DNA of 34,118 nucleotides, from positions 1 through 34,118 of the forward strand of contig NZ_PNRE01000042.1 of assembly GCF_002879645.1 (NCBI RefSeq). The letters are read 5' to 3'. The translations under genes and the position numbers were made by a program. This DNA is from Halomonas heilongjiangensis. Lineage in GTDB: Bacteria > Pseudomonadota > Gammaproteobacteria > Pseudomonadales > Halomonadaceae. The notes beneath the pieces are model-generated. The model had not been told where the DNA came from, made no database searches, and saw only the letters and a list, made by a program, of their open reading frames with translations. Positions 20,602 to 27,040 of this stretch are shown here, piece by piece (position 1 is the stretch's first letter; each line of letters begins with the position of its first letter).

Positions 20602-21948
20602 TCAGGCCAGGACGGGCCGCACGGAGTCGCCCCGGCCGATGGCGTAGTAGCCGAGCCCGGCGGCCTTGACGCTGTCGGGATGGTAGAGATTGCGGCCGTC
20701 GACCACCACCGGCTCGAGCAGCGTCTCGCGCAGCCGGGCGAAGTCCACGGTGCGGAAGGCCTTCCACTCGGTGCAGATGACCAGGGCATGCGCCCCTTCC
20801 AGGGCCTCGTCGCGGCGCTCGGCGAGTATCAGGTCGTCGCGCTCGCCATAGAGGCGGCGACACTCCTCGGCTGCCTCGGGGTCGAAGGCCTGGACCCGGG
20901 CGCCGGCCTGCCACAGGGCCTCCATCAGCGCCCGGCTAGGCGCCTCGCGCATGTCATCGGTGTTGGGCTTGAAGGCCAGCCCCCAGAGGGCGATGGTCTT
21001 GCCGGCCAGTTGGCCGTCGAAGGCCAGGCACAGCTTCTCGAACAGCTTGCCCTTCTGGCGGCCGTTGACGCGCTCCACGGCACCGATCATCTCGGCCGGG
21101 TAGCCGGCCGCCTCGGCGGTATGGGCCAGCGCCTTGACGTCCTTGGGAAAGCAGGAGCCGCCATAGCCACAGCCGGGATAGATGAAGCTGTAGCCGATGC
21201 GCGGATCGCTGCCGATGCCATGGCGCACCTCCTCGACGTCGGCGCCCAGGCGCTCGGCCAGGTTGGCGATCTCGTTGATGAAGCTGATCTTGGTGGCGAG
21301 CATGGCGTTGGCGGCGTACTTGGTCAGCTCGGCGCTACGCACCGCCATGAACATCAGCTTTTCCTGCTGGCGGTTGTAGGGGCCATAGCACTCGCGCATG
21401 GCACTCTTGACCCGCTCCGACTCGGTCCCGACCACGATCCGCGAACCGCGTGAGAAGTCCTCGATGGCGGCCCCCTCCTTGAGAAACTCGGGGTTCGAGC
21501 AGACATCGAACTCCAGCTCGACGCCGCGACGGTCGAGTTCGGCGGCGACCACGCGTTCCACCTTGCTCGCCGTTCCCACCGGCACCGTCGACTTGTCGAC
21601 GATGATCCGGTACTCGGTCATGTGGCGGCCGATGGTCTCGGCGACCTTGAGCACATGGCGCAGGTCGGCGCTGCCGTCCTCGTCGGAGGGGGTACCCACG
21701 GCGATGAACTGGAGCAGGCCGAACGCCACGCCCTTGGCGGCATCGGTGGTGAAGCGCAGGCGTCCGGCGGCCTGGTTCTGACGGATCAGGCTCTCCAGGC
21801 CCGGCTCGTAGATGGGCACCTCGCCGGCCTCGAGGCGGGCCACCTTGGCCTCGTCCACGTCGACACAGATGACGTCATGGCCGACATCGGCCAGGCAGGC
21901 ACCCGTCACGAGCCCCACATAACCGGAACCGAAAATGGTAATCCTCAT
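20602..21948 (-). CDS. ugd: UDP-glucose 6-dehydrogenase
   Basis: The protein has 448 residues. A Rossmann N-terminus GSGYVG (7-12) is followed by [44 protein letters not shown], and [14 protein letters not shown] with catalytic Cys266. The C-terminal domain has [16 protein letters not shown]. The enzyme oxidises UDP-glucose twice with NAD+ to UDP-glucuronate. AlgD (GDP-mannose dehydrogenase) is a relative, but [18 protein letters not shown] and YGGSCFPKD here follow the UDP-glucose enzyme. It occupies the place algD has in alginate operons: first gene, 9 nt before alg8. Start ATG 21948 is set by homology, with AAGGAG about 11 nt upstream. Expression probably starts at the promoter at 22271-22299, giving a long leader. 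Confidence 0.93.
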   Translation of the reverse strand: MRITIFGSGYVGLVTGACLADVGHDVICVDVDEAKVARLEAGEVPIYEPGLESLIRQNQAAGRLRFTTDAAKGVAFGLLQFIAVGTPSDEDGSADLRHVLKVAETIGRHMTEYRIIVDKSTVPVGTASKVERVVAAELDRRGVELEFDVCSNPEFLKEGAAIEDFSRGSRIVVGTESERVKSAMRECYGPYNRQQEKLMFMAVRSAELTKYAANAMLATKISFINEIANLAERLGADVEEVRHGIGSDPRIGYSFIYPGCGYGGSCFPKDVKALAHTAEAAGYPAEMIGAVERVNGRQKGKLFEKLCLAFDGQLAGKTIALWGLAFKPNTDDMREAPSRALMEALWQAGARVQAFDPEAAEECRRLYGERDDLILAERRDEALEGAHALVICTEWKAFRTVDFARLRETLLEPVVVDGRNLYHPDSVKAAGLGYYAIGRGDSVRPVLA

Positions 21949-22057
21949 GATCGTCGTTGCTCCTTGCTGATGGGCCGCTCCCTGTACACCGCGCCCGCCC
22001 GCCGCCGGTGGTGCCGGCAAGCGGTGACGCGGAAGGGCCGAAAACGTGAATGATCGA

Positions 22058-22070
22058 CCTGACCCTCAGG
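22058..22070 (-). promoter_or_regulatory. Small leader hairpin (third TGTTGCC copy)
   Basis: In the ugd leader CCUGA pairs with UCAGG around GGG. It overlaps the third TGTTGCC copy (complement of 22069-22075). Here the right arm needed for the large hairpin is degenerate, so this copy folds differently or is a relic. Confidence 0.35.
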
Positions 22071-22150
22071 CAACAATCGGGCCAGGTTGCAAGGAGGCTG
22101 TTGAATCAGCAGGTTGGAGCCGCAAGCCGGATGGCGTCGCCGCGCGGAAA

Positions 22151-22186
22151 CGCCCGATCCGTCGCCATGAGGCAACAGATCGGGCG
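22151..22186 (-). promoter_or_regulatory. 16-bp leader RNA hairpin upstream of ugd
   Basis: Read on the - strand, CGCCCGATC then TGTTGCC pairs with GGCGACG then GATCGGGCG around a TCAT loop. This is 16 consecutive pairs, of which two are U-G wobbles. On the + strand those two would be A-C mismatches, so the full stem exists only in RNA of the ugd sense. The apical part matches the hairpin at 22222-22241. No T-tract follows, so it is not a terminator. Confidence 0.55.
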
Positions 22187-22221
22187 CGAGATCGAAGGAG
22201 CCTTGCAGATCAGGAGGTTGG

Positions 22222-22241
22222 CTGTTGCCGATCGGCAACAG
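22222..22241. promoter_or_regulatory. 20-bp perfect palindrome: operator or leader hairpin
   Basis: CTGTTGCC, GATC, GGCAACAG forms a perfect 20-bp inverted repeat. It lies about 23-42 nt after the predicted ugd transcription start. It could be a repressor operator (TGTTGCC-N4-GGCAACA) or a hairpin in the ugd leader. Neither strand shows a T-tract after it. Confidence 0.55.
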
Positions 22242-22270
22242 GTAGCCGGGAGGGTGATGCAAGAAGATGA

Positions 22271-22299
22271 TGTATATGGGTTTCTTTCGGTGTTGGCAA
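22271..22299 (-). promoter_or_regulatory. Predicted sigma70 promoter of the ugd-alg operon
   Basis: On the - strand TTGCCA (22299-22294) is followed by a 17-nt spacer and TATACA (22276-22271). It starts 5 nt beyond the cobO stop codon and reads towards ugd, predicting a start near 22264 and a leader of about 315 nt. The 354-bp stretch 21949-22304 contains no convincing gene; besides this promoter it holds three TGTTGCC copies and the hairpins listed separately. Confidence 0.55.
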
Positions 22300-22304
22300 G
22301 CCGC

Positions 22305-22904
22305 TCAGTAGTCGATGCCGCGTCGGGCCTGGAGGCCGTCGTTGAAGGCGTGCCGCACTTCCTGCATCTCGGTGATGGTGTCGGCCATGGCGACCAGCTC
22401 CCGATGGGCGTTGCGGCCGGTGACGATCACCGTCTGCTCGGAGGGGCGGCGTTCGATCGCCCGCTTCACGGTCTCGATGTCGAGATAGCCGAACTTGAGC
22501 ATGTAGGTGAGCTCGTCCAGCACCACCAGGTAGACCTCGGGGTCGGCCAGCATGCGCGCGGCCTCGGCCCACACCTCGCGGCAGGCCTGGGTGTCGGCCT
22601 CGCGGTTCTGGGTGTCCCAGGTGAAACCGGTGGCCATGATCGCCACCTCGAGGTTGGGGTCCTGGGCGAGGCGCTCGCGTTCGCCGCACTCCCAGAGTCC
22701 CTTGATGAACTGCACCACGCCGACCCGGTAGCCGTAGCCCAGTGCCCGGGTCACGGTGCCCCAGGCGGCGGTGGTCTTGCCCTTGCCGTTGCCGGTGAAC
22801 ACCAGCAGCAAGCCGCGCTGCTCGGTGGCCCCGGCCACCTTCTCGTCGACATGGGCCTTGAGTCTCTGCATGGCGTGCTTGTGGCGGGTATCACGGTCGC
22901 TCAT
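22305..22904 (-). CDS. cobO: Corrinoid adenosyltransferase CobO/BtuR
   Basis: This 199-residue protein of usual CobO/CobA/BtuR length has the P-loop GNGKGKTTAAWG (about 38-49), then RVGVVQFIKG, WDTQNREAD, LVVLDELTYMLKFGYLD, and VIVTGRNAHRELVAMAD. It ends with the conserved EMQEVRHAFNDGLQARRGIDY region. It transfers the 5'-deoxyadenosyl group of ATP to Co(I) corrinoids, making adenosylcobalamin or its precursors, in the cytoplasm. No other cobalamin gene is in the window, so it may act in salvage or be separated from the main cob cluster. It lies 79 nt after the RimK-like gene on the same strand; a GC-rich inverted repeat in that gap lacks a good T-tract. I see no cobalamin riboswitch signature upstream. 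Confidence 0.92.
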   Translation of the reverse strand: MSDRDTRHKHAMQRLKAHVDEKVAGATEQRGLLLVFTGNGKGKTTAAWGTVTRALGYGYRVGVVQFIKGLWECGERERLAQDPNLEVAIMATGFTWDTQNREADTQACREVWAEAARMLADPEVYLVVLDELTYMLKFGYLDIETVKRAIERRPSEQTVIVTGRNAHRELVAMADTITEMQEVRHAFNDGLQARRGIDY

Positions 22905-22983
22905 CGTGGCTCCGGTCGGTTGCGATCAGGAAGGCCGCCAGGTTACGCCAGAAGCGCGGGGCCGTCAGCCGCGGCCCCCCGGC

Positions 22984-24480
22984 TCAGGAACTCTCGCGCA
23001 CCCGGGCCTCCATGCGGGAAAGAAAGACCCCCATGATCCGCTCATAGAGCGCGCGGCCGAGCACCGCGTCCTCGATGCCGGCATCCACGTTGGGGTTGTC
23101 GTTGACCTCGATCACCACCACGCGCCCACCGGCCTGCTTGAGGTCGACCCCGTAGAAGCCGTCGCCGATCAGGCGGGTGGCCCTGAGCGCCGCCTTGATC
23201 ACCTCCGCCGGTACGTCGTCGGGGTCATGGGTGGTGAAACCACCGCTCTTCACTCGCGGGCCGGAGTGGTCGTAGATCTGCCAGTGCCCACGCGCCATGT
23301 AGTAGCGACTGGCGAACAGCACCCGGCCGTCGAGCACGCCGATGCGCCAGTCGTAGTCGGTGGGCAGCCACTCCTGCAGCAGCAGCAGGGCCGAGGCCTC
23401 GAACAGCCGGGCGGCCTCGCGCTCGAGCTGGGCCGCTGATTCGACCTTGACCACCCCCCGGGAGAAGGAGCCGTCCGGCACCTTGAGCACCAGGGGGAAG
23501 TGCAGGCCGGCGATCCGGGCGGCCAGCGGACGGCGGTCGTGACGCTTGAGCAGCACCCCTTCCGGGGCCGGCACGCCGCGGGCACGCAGCAGGGCGTGCA
23601 GGTAGACCTTGTTGGTACAGCGCAGGATGTCGCGGGGAGCATCGATCACCACCAGGCCCTCGTGCTCCGCCAGACGGGCCATCCGGTAGGTATGGTGATC
23701 GAGCGCCGTGGTCTCGCGGATGAACAGGCCGTCGAATTCCGCCAGACGGCCGGCATCGCGGCGGGTGACCAGCGAGACGTCGATGCCGAGCCGTCGGCCG
23801 GCCCGGATGAACGCCTTGAGGGCGCTGCGGTTGCTCGGCGGCAGGGCCTCGTTCGGATCGATCAGGATCGCCAGGTCGAAGCGGTAGCGTCGGCGTGCCT
23901 TGGGCGTCCGCCACACCTTGCGCGAGTGGCGGTTGAGCGCCGTGGCGAAGAGGTCCTGCTCCTCGGGGACCAGGTCGCGCAGCCGGATCGGCCTGAGCCG
24001 TGCCAGCCGCCAGAGGTCATGGCGACGCACCAGGCGCGCCTCGAGCAGCGGGCAGGGCAGGCGTTCGAACAGCTTGCGGGCGAGCCGGGCCAGCCGAGGC
24101 TCGAGGCATTCGCCGAACAGCACCCGCAGGGTCAGGCTGTCGCCGGCCAGTGATCCCTGCCGGGCCAGGTCGCCGAGCAGCGGGGCCAGGGTGTCGAGCT
24201 GGAGATCGATCAGCGCCTTGCGCGACAGTTCGTTGAGCGTTTCCACCGTCGGTAGCACCCGCTGGCCGCGAGCCTGGGCCAGCAGCGAGACATAGTAGCC
24301 GGTGCCCAGATAATCGAGGTCGCTGCTAAGGTTGATCACATGGGTGGTGCGGTCCCGAGCATCGGCATCGCGATGGCGACGGTCCTGGGCGAGGAAGTCG
24401 TCGGCACCGATCAGGTCCTCGGAGGGGTAGTAGGGTTGCCAGTCATCCAGACGGTCGACGACGATGCGCAGGGGGCACAT
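22984..24480 (-). CDS. RimK-family ATP-grasp ligase with N-terminal RLAN-type domain
   Basis: The protein has 498 residues, starting at ATG 24480 with GGAG 8 nt upstream. The N-terminal part (about 1-200; CPLRIVVDRLDDWQPYYPSEDL, VINLSSDLDYLGTGYYVSLLA) matches the domain preceding ATP-grasp in long RimK-like proteins. The C-terminal half is an ATP-grasp fold with NKVYLHALLRARGVPAPEG, FPLVLKVPDGSFSRGVVKV, LLQEWLPTDYDWRIGVLDG and the Mg-binding VVVIEVNDNPNVDAG. Relatives ligate amino acids (often Glu) to a protein or peptide carboxylate; the substrate of this long subgroup is not known to me. A GNAT acetyltransferase gene is divergent 174 bp away, a pairing I recall for this subgroup. Confidence 0.8.
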   Translation of the reverse strand: MCPLRIVVDRLDDWQPYYPSEDLIGADDFLAQDRRHRDADARDRTTHVINLSSDLDYLGTGYYVSLLAQARGQRVLPTVETLNELSRKALIDLQLDTLAPLLGDLARQGSLAGDSLTLRVLFGECLEPRLARLARKLFERLPCPLLEARLVRRHDLWRLARLRPIRLRDLVPEEQDLFATALNRHSRKVWRTPKARRRYRFDLAILIDPNEALPPSNRSALKAFIRAGRRLGIDVSLVTRRDAGRLAEFDGLFIRETTALDHHTYRMARLAEHEGLVVIDAPRDILRCTNKVYLHALLRARGVPAPEGVLLKRHDRRPLAARIAGLHFPLVLKVPDGSFSRGVVKVESAAQLEREAARLFEASALLLLQEWLPTDYDWRIGVLDGRVLFASRYYMARGHWQIYDHSGPRVKSGGFTTHDPDDVPAEVIKAALRATRLIGDGFYGVDLKQAGGRVVVIEVNDNPNVDAGIEDAVLGRALYERIMGVFLSRMEARVRESS

Positions 24481-24598
24481 GGGAGGGCTCCAGCCGGGCG
24501 GGAGGCGGCAAGGGGCCGCCGGAACGCAGCCAGCATGCCCTTGAGCCGGGTCACCGACAAGCCGCGGGCCGGGTGAAAAGATTTCATGATCCCGGGCG

Positions 24599-24627
24599 CT
24601 GACAAGCATATCGAGCATGATCACAAT
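24599..24627 (+). promoter_or_regulatory. Candidate promoter for the GNAT gene
   Basis: CTGACA (24599-24604), a 17-nt spacer and CACAAT (24622-24627) resemble a sigma70 promoter (5/6 and 4/6 matches). It would start transcription about 20 nt before ATG 24655, in the divergent region shared with the RimK-like gene. Confidence 0.35.
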
Positions 24628-24654
24628 CACGCCGGTGACCTCCGGAGGCATGAG

Positions 24655-25152
24655 ATGACCGTGACCCTGCGCCAGGCCCGTCCCCGGGACCTGGACGACC
24701 TCTATCGACTGGAGCAGTCGGCCTTCACCGGCGACCGCTTCAGTCGCCGCCAGCTCTGGCACCTGCTCAATCGTGCCCACGCCTCGACCCTGGTCGCCGA
24801 GACCCCGGGAGCCGAGGGGGAGACGGGCCGGTTACTGGGCTATGGCGCCTTGCTGTTTCGCCGCGGCAGCCGGCGCGCGCGCCTCTACTCCTTCTGCGTG
24901 CATCCCGAGGCACGCGGCCAGGGGCTGGGCCGTCGCCTGGTCGAGGCGCTCGAGCAGGAGGCGCTGGCACGAGGCGCCGAGCGGCTGGGCCTCGAAGTGC
25001 GCGCCGACAACCGGGTGGCGCTGGGGCTCTACCGCCGCCTCGGCTTTCGGCTGGAGTGCTGGCTCGAGTCCTACTACGAGGACGGCTGCGCCGGCTGGCA
25101 GATGGTCAAGACCCTGTCGCCATCGGCCGAGGTCGTCGAGCGTGCGGGCTGA
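24655..25152 (+). CDS. GNAT-family N-acetyltransferase (RimI-like)
   Basis: This 165-residue protein has a single GNAT fold. Motif A is FCVHPEARGQGLGRRLVEAL with the acetyl-CoA pyrophosphate loop RGQGLG, and motif B is NRVALGLYRRLGF. Its start resembles RimI-type alpha-amino acetyltransferases (RQARPRDLDDLYRLEQSAF). It transfers acetyl from acetyl-CoA to an amine; the target is unknown. The ATG at 24655 has GGAGG at 24644-24648. The gene is divergent from the RimK-like ligase. In some gammaproteobacteria a GNAT/peptidase-C39-like fusion neighbours such ligases; the C39-like part is absent here. A protein- or peptide-modifying pair is inference. Confidence 0.8.
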   Translation: MTVTLRQARPRDLDDLYRLEQSAFTGDRFSRRQLWHLLNRAHASTLVAETPGAEGETGRLLGYGALLFRRGSRRARLYSFCVHPEARGQGLGRRLVEALEQEALARGAERLGLEVRADNRVALGLYRRLGFRLECWLESYYEDGCAGWQMVKTLSPSAEVVERAG

Positions 25153-25158
25153 TAGAAT
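25150..25158 (+). promoter_or_regulatory. Candidate extended -10 promoter of yajQ
   Basis: TG-A-TAGAAT is an extended -10 element that overlaps the stop codon of the upstream GNAT gene. It predicts a start near 25165, about 30 nt before yajQ. No convincing -35 box is present. Confidence 0.4.
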
Positions 25159-25194
25159 CACCCTTCCATTTCCATCGGTCACCAGGACAGCACC

Positions 25195-25680
25195 ATGCCC
25201 TCCTTCGATATCGTTTCCGAGTTCGACAAGCACGAAGCCAGCAACGCCGTGGACCAGGCCAACCGGGAGATCCAGACGCGCTTCGACTTCAAGGGCGTCA
25301 CCGCGAGCTTCGAGCTCAACGGCGAGACCGCATCGCTCGAGGCGGAGGTCGACTTCCAGCTCAAGCAGATGCTCGAGGTGTTGCGCAACAAGCTGATCGC
25401 ACGCGGCATCGACGCCCGCTGCATGGATATCAAGGACCCCGTGCTCTCCGGGGTGCGCGCCCGCCAGGAGGTAGTTCTCAAGCAGGGCCTCGACCAGAAG
25501 GAGGCCAAGGAGATCGTCAAGCGCATCAAGGACTCCAAGCTCAAGGTCCAGGCCCAGATCCAGGGCGAGAAGGTGCGCGTGACCGGCAAGAAGCGCGACG
25601 ACCTGCAGGCGGTCATGGCCCTGCTCAAGGGAGAAGGGGGCCCCGACCTGCCGCTGCAGTTCGACAACTTCCGCGACTGA
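25195..25680 (+). CDS. yajQ: YajQ-family nucleotide-binding protein
   Basis: This 161-residue protein is full length. It has the family start [21 protein letters not shown] and RFDFKG, the core [47 protein letters not shown] split over two ferredoxin-like repeats, and the C-terminus [10 protein letters not shown]. YajQ proteins bind nucleotides and RNA; in Xanthomonas and some others a member binds c-di-GMP and acts with a LysR-type regulator. Which applies here cannot be told from sequence. It is preceded by an extended -10 and AGGACA, and followed by a terminator hairpin, so it is probably monocistronic. Confidence 0.95.
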   Translation: MPSFDIVSEFDKHEASNAVDQANREIQTRFDFKGVTASFELNGETASLEAEVDFQLKQMLEVLRNKLIARGIDARCMDIKDPVLSGVRARQEVVLKQGLDQKEAKEIVKRIKDSKLKVQAQIQGEKVRVTGKKRDDLQAVMALLKGEGGPDLPLQFDNFRD

Positions 25681-25711
25681 ATCGCGGCTCCTGGCGTCCC
25701 GCTCGTTGCCT

Positions 25712-25735
25712 GCCCGGGCCGGTCCCGGGCTTTCC
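25712..25735 (+). terminator. Terminator hairpin after yajQ
   Basis: GCCCGGG (25712-25718) pairs with CCCGGGC (25724-25730) around CCGGT and is followed by TTTCCT. The T-tract is short but the position, about 30 nt after the stop, fits. Confidence 0.6.
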
Positions 25736-25765
25736 TGATCCATGTCATGCCGCCGGTCGATACCG

Positions 25766-25772
25766 CTTGAAA
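25766..25772 (+). promoter_or_regulatory. Possible sigma32-type -35 box for the small heat-shock gene
   Basis: CTTGAAA matches the heat-shock sigma factor -35 consensus exactly. A C-rich stretch (CGCCACCA) about 13-14 nt downstream is only a weak match to CCCCAT. It is supported mainly by its position about 90 nt before an Hsp20 gene. Confidence 0.3.
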
Positions 25773-25861
25773 AGTGCCCTCTCGCCACCAACTCTGATGA
25801 TGCCGAATGGCAGAGTTCTTGCTGTGGAGCATCTTCGACAAACGAGAAAGGAGGTGTGGCG

Positions 25862-26392
25862 ATGAACCTGCAGAAATTCTCCCCGTGGAACTGGTTCAAG
25901 AGCGAGAGCGCCGATGCCCCGACCGGGGCCGTGGAGCCGCGCCGTGGCGAGCCGACCCCGCTGACGAGCATGCATCAGGAACTCGACCGCTGGATGGACG
26001 GCATGCTGCGCCAGTTCGGCATGCCATCGCTGGAGAGCCGCTTCGGCGACATGCCCGCGCTGCTGCGCCCGAGCCTCGACATCGCCGAGCACGACGACCG
26101 CTACGAGATCAGCGTCGAGGTACCCGGTGTCGAGGAGAAGGACGTCAAACTGAGCCTGGACGACCACCGCCTGGTGATCGAGGGCGAGAAGCGCCAGGAG
26201 AGTACCACCAAGGAGGAGCGTTACCAGCGCGTCGAGCGCTCCTACGGCAGTTTCCGGAGGGTCCTCGACCTGCCGGGTGACGCCCGGGTCGAGGAGATCA
26301 AGGCCTCCTTCGCCAAGGGCGTATTGCGCGTCACCGTCCCGCGCTCCCCGGAGGCGAAGGCGGCACGCCGCGAGATCCCCATCCAGGGCTGA
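25862..26392 (+). CDS. Small heat-shock protein, Hsp20/alpha-crystallin family
   Basis: This 176-residue protein has an N-terminal arm (about 1-65, with PWNWF and DRWMDGMLRQFG) followed by an alpha-crystallin domain (about 70-165). The domain starts PSLDIAEHDDRYEISVEVPG and includes LVIEGEKRQE, YGSFRRVLDLPGD and the C-terminal FAKGVLRVTVPR; a short tail contains IPI, the I-x-I assembly motif. It is an ATP-independent holdase that binds unfolding proteins. ATG 25862 is chosen because a near-perfect Shine-Dalgarno AAGGAGGTG lies at 25848-25856. A CTTGAAA box upstream suggests heat-shock sigma control. A hairpin terminator follows. Confidence 0.93.
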   Translation: MNLQKFSPWNWFKSESADAPTGAVEPRRGEPTPLTSMHQELDRWMDGMLRQFGMPSLESRFGDMPALLRPSLDIAEHDDRYEISVEVPGVEEKDVKLSLDDHRLVIEGEKRQESTTKEERYQRVERSYGSFRRVLDLPGDARVEEIKASFAKGVLRVTVPRSPEAKAARREIPIQG

Positions 26393-26409
26393 TCGCTCGC
26401 CCACCGTCA

Positions 26410-26440
26410 CGGGCCCGCCGGGACGCGGGCCCGCGTCTTT
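26410..26440 (+). terminator. Terminator hairpin after the Hsp20 gene
   Basis: CGGGCCCGC (26410-26418) pairs with GCGGGCCCG (26425-26433) around CGGGAC, followed by CGTCTTT. The T-tract is weak. The 177-bp gap to the next gene holds nothing else I can name. Confidence 0.55.
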
Positions 26441-26570
26441 CGATTACCACGGGGCTGCGCTTCGTGGCCGGACCATAGCTCGCCTCTCCTCGTCCCATAG
26501 GGCATCGCGATTGGCCATGCCGGACGCCTTGGGCTTCAATGAAGGTTCAGGGAAGGGGAGGGAGCACTCG

Positions 26571-26948
26571 ATGCCGACGCTGCAACGTGCCGTCTATATC
26601 GCCATCGCCTGGGTCAGTTTCGCCCTCGGCGTGATCGGGGTCTTCGTGCCGCTGATGCCCACCACCTGCTTCATGCTGCTGGCGGTGTGGGCCGCGTCGC
26701 GGGGCTCGCCGCGCTTCGCCCTGTGGATCCGCGAGCATCCTCGCTTCGGCCCGGCCGTGGTGGCCTGGGAGGGCGAGCGCGCCATTCCCCGGCATGCCAA
26801 GTGGCTGGCCACCGGCATGCTGGCCTGCTCGGTGCTGGTGCTGGTCTTCACGGTCAGCCTGGCGTGGCTGAAGTTCGCCCTGATCGCCGGGCTCTTCCTG
26901 CTGGGGGTCTGGATCGTCACCCGGCCAGAACCCGCCGTCGCTTCCTGA
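26571..26948 (+). CDS. YbaN-like DUF454 inner-membrane protein
   Basis: The protein has 125 residues. The membrane segments are residues about 7-45 (a long hydrophobic stretch broken by the family motif PLMPTTCFMLLAVWAASRGSP) and two near the C-terminus (about 80-115). The LP-TTPF-like motif and RFALWIREHPRFGP place it in DUF454 (YbaN). The function of this family is unknown. The ATG follows GGGAGGGAGCACTCG. It lies alone between the Hsp20 gene and pepN; a promoter between it and pepN suggests separate transcription. Confidence 0.85.
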   Translation: MPTLQRAVYIAIAWVSFALGVIGVFVPLMPTTCFMLLAVWAASRGSPRFALWIREHPRFGPAVVAWEGERAIPRHAKWLATGMLACSVLVLVFTVSLAWLKFALIAGLFLLGVWIVTRPEPAVAS

Positions 26949-26980
26949 CGCGCCGGTTTCGCCGCCGCGATCGAGGTGCT

Positions 26981-27010
26981 TTGAGGTAGGGGGGCGGGGG
27001 GCCGTACAAT
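26981..27010 (+). promoter_or_regulatory. Candidate sigma70 promoter of pepN
   Basis: TTGAGG (26981-26986), an 18-nt G-rich spacer and TACAAT (27005-27010) lie about 30 nt before the pepN start codon, predicting a leader of about 25 nt with AGGAG at 27028-27032. Confidence 0.5.
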
Positions 27011-27040
27011 GGTCGGCAATTCTCGACAGGAGCCACCTCG

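Noticed and set aside
17758..21453. A very long open frame (1231 codons) on the + strand antisense to alg44, alg8 and ugd
   Set aside because: It is a mirror frame caused by high third-position GC. The - strand carries well-recognised, motif-rich proteins, and the + translation is low-complexity with His, Gln, Val and Gly excess.
20602..21948. AlgD (GDP-mannose 6-dehydrogenase) as identity of the first operon gene
   Set aside because: The motifs [18 protein letters not shown] and [14 protein letters not shown] follow the UDP-glucose enzyme rather than AlgD.
22222..22241. Palindrome as terminator of cobO
   Set aside because: No T-tract follows on the cobO strand, and it lies downstream of the predicted ugd promoter.
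21945..22262. A 105-codon frame in the ugd leader (TTG start at 22262) whose stop overlaps the ugd start as ATGA
   Set aside because: It has no ribosome site, would begin at the predicted transcription start, has a composition unlike a protein (many Arg, Pro and His) and resembles nothing known. The hairpins explain the stretch better, though the overlap is worth remembering if translation is ever seen there.
22905..22983. Cobalamin riboswitch upstream of cobO
   Set aside because: The gap is only 79 nt and shows no B12-box-like conserved core; it is mainly a GC-rich inverted repeat after the RimK-like gene.
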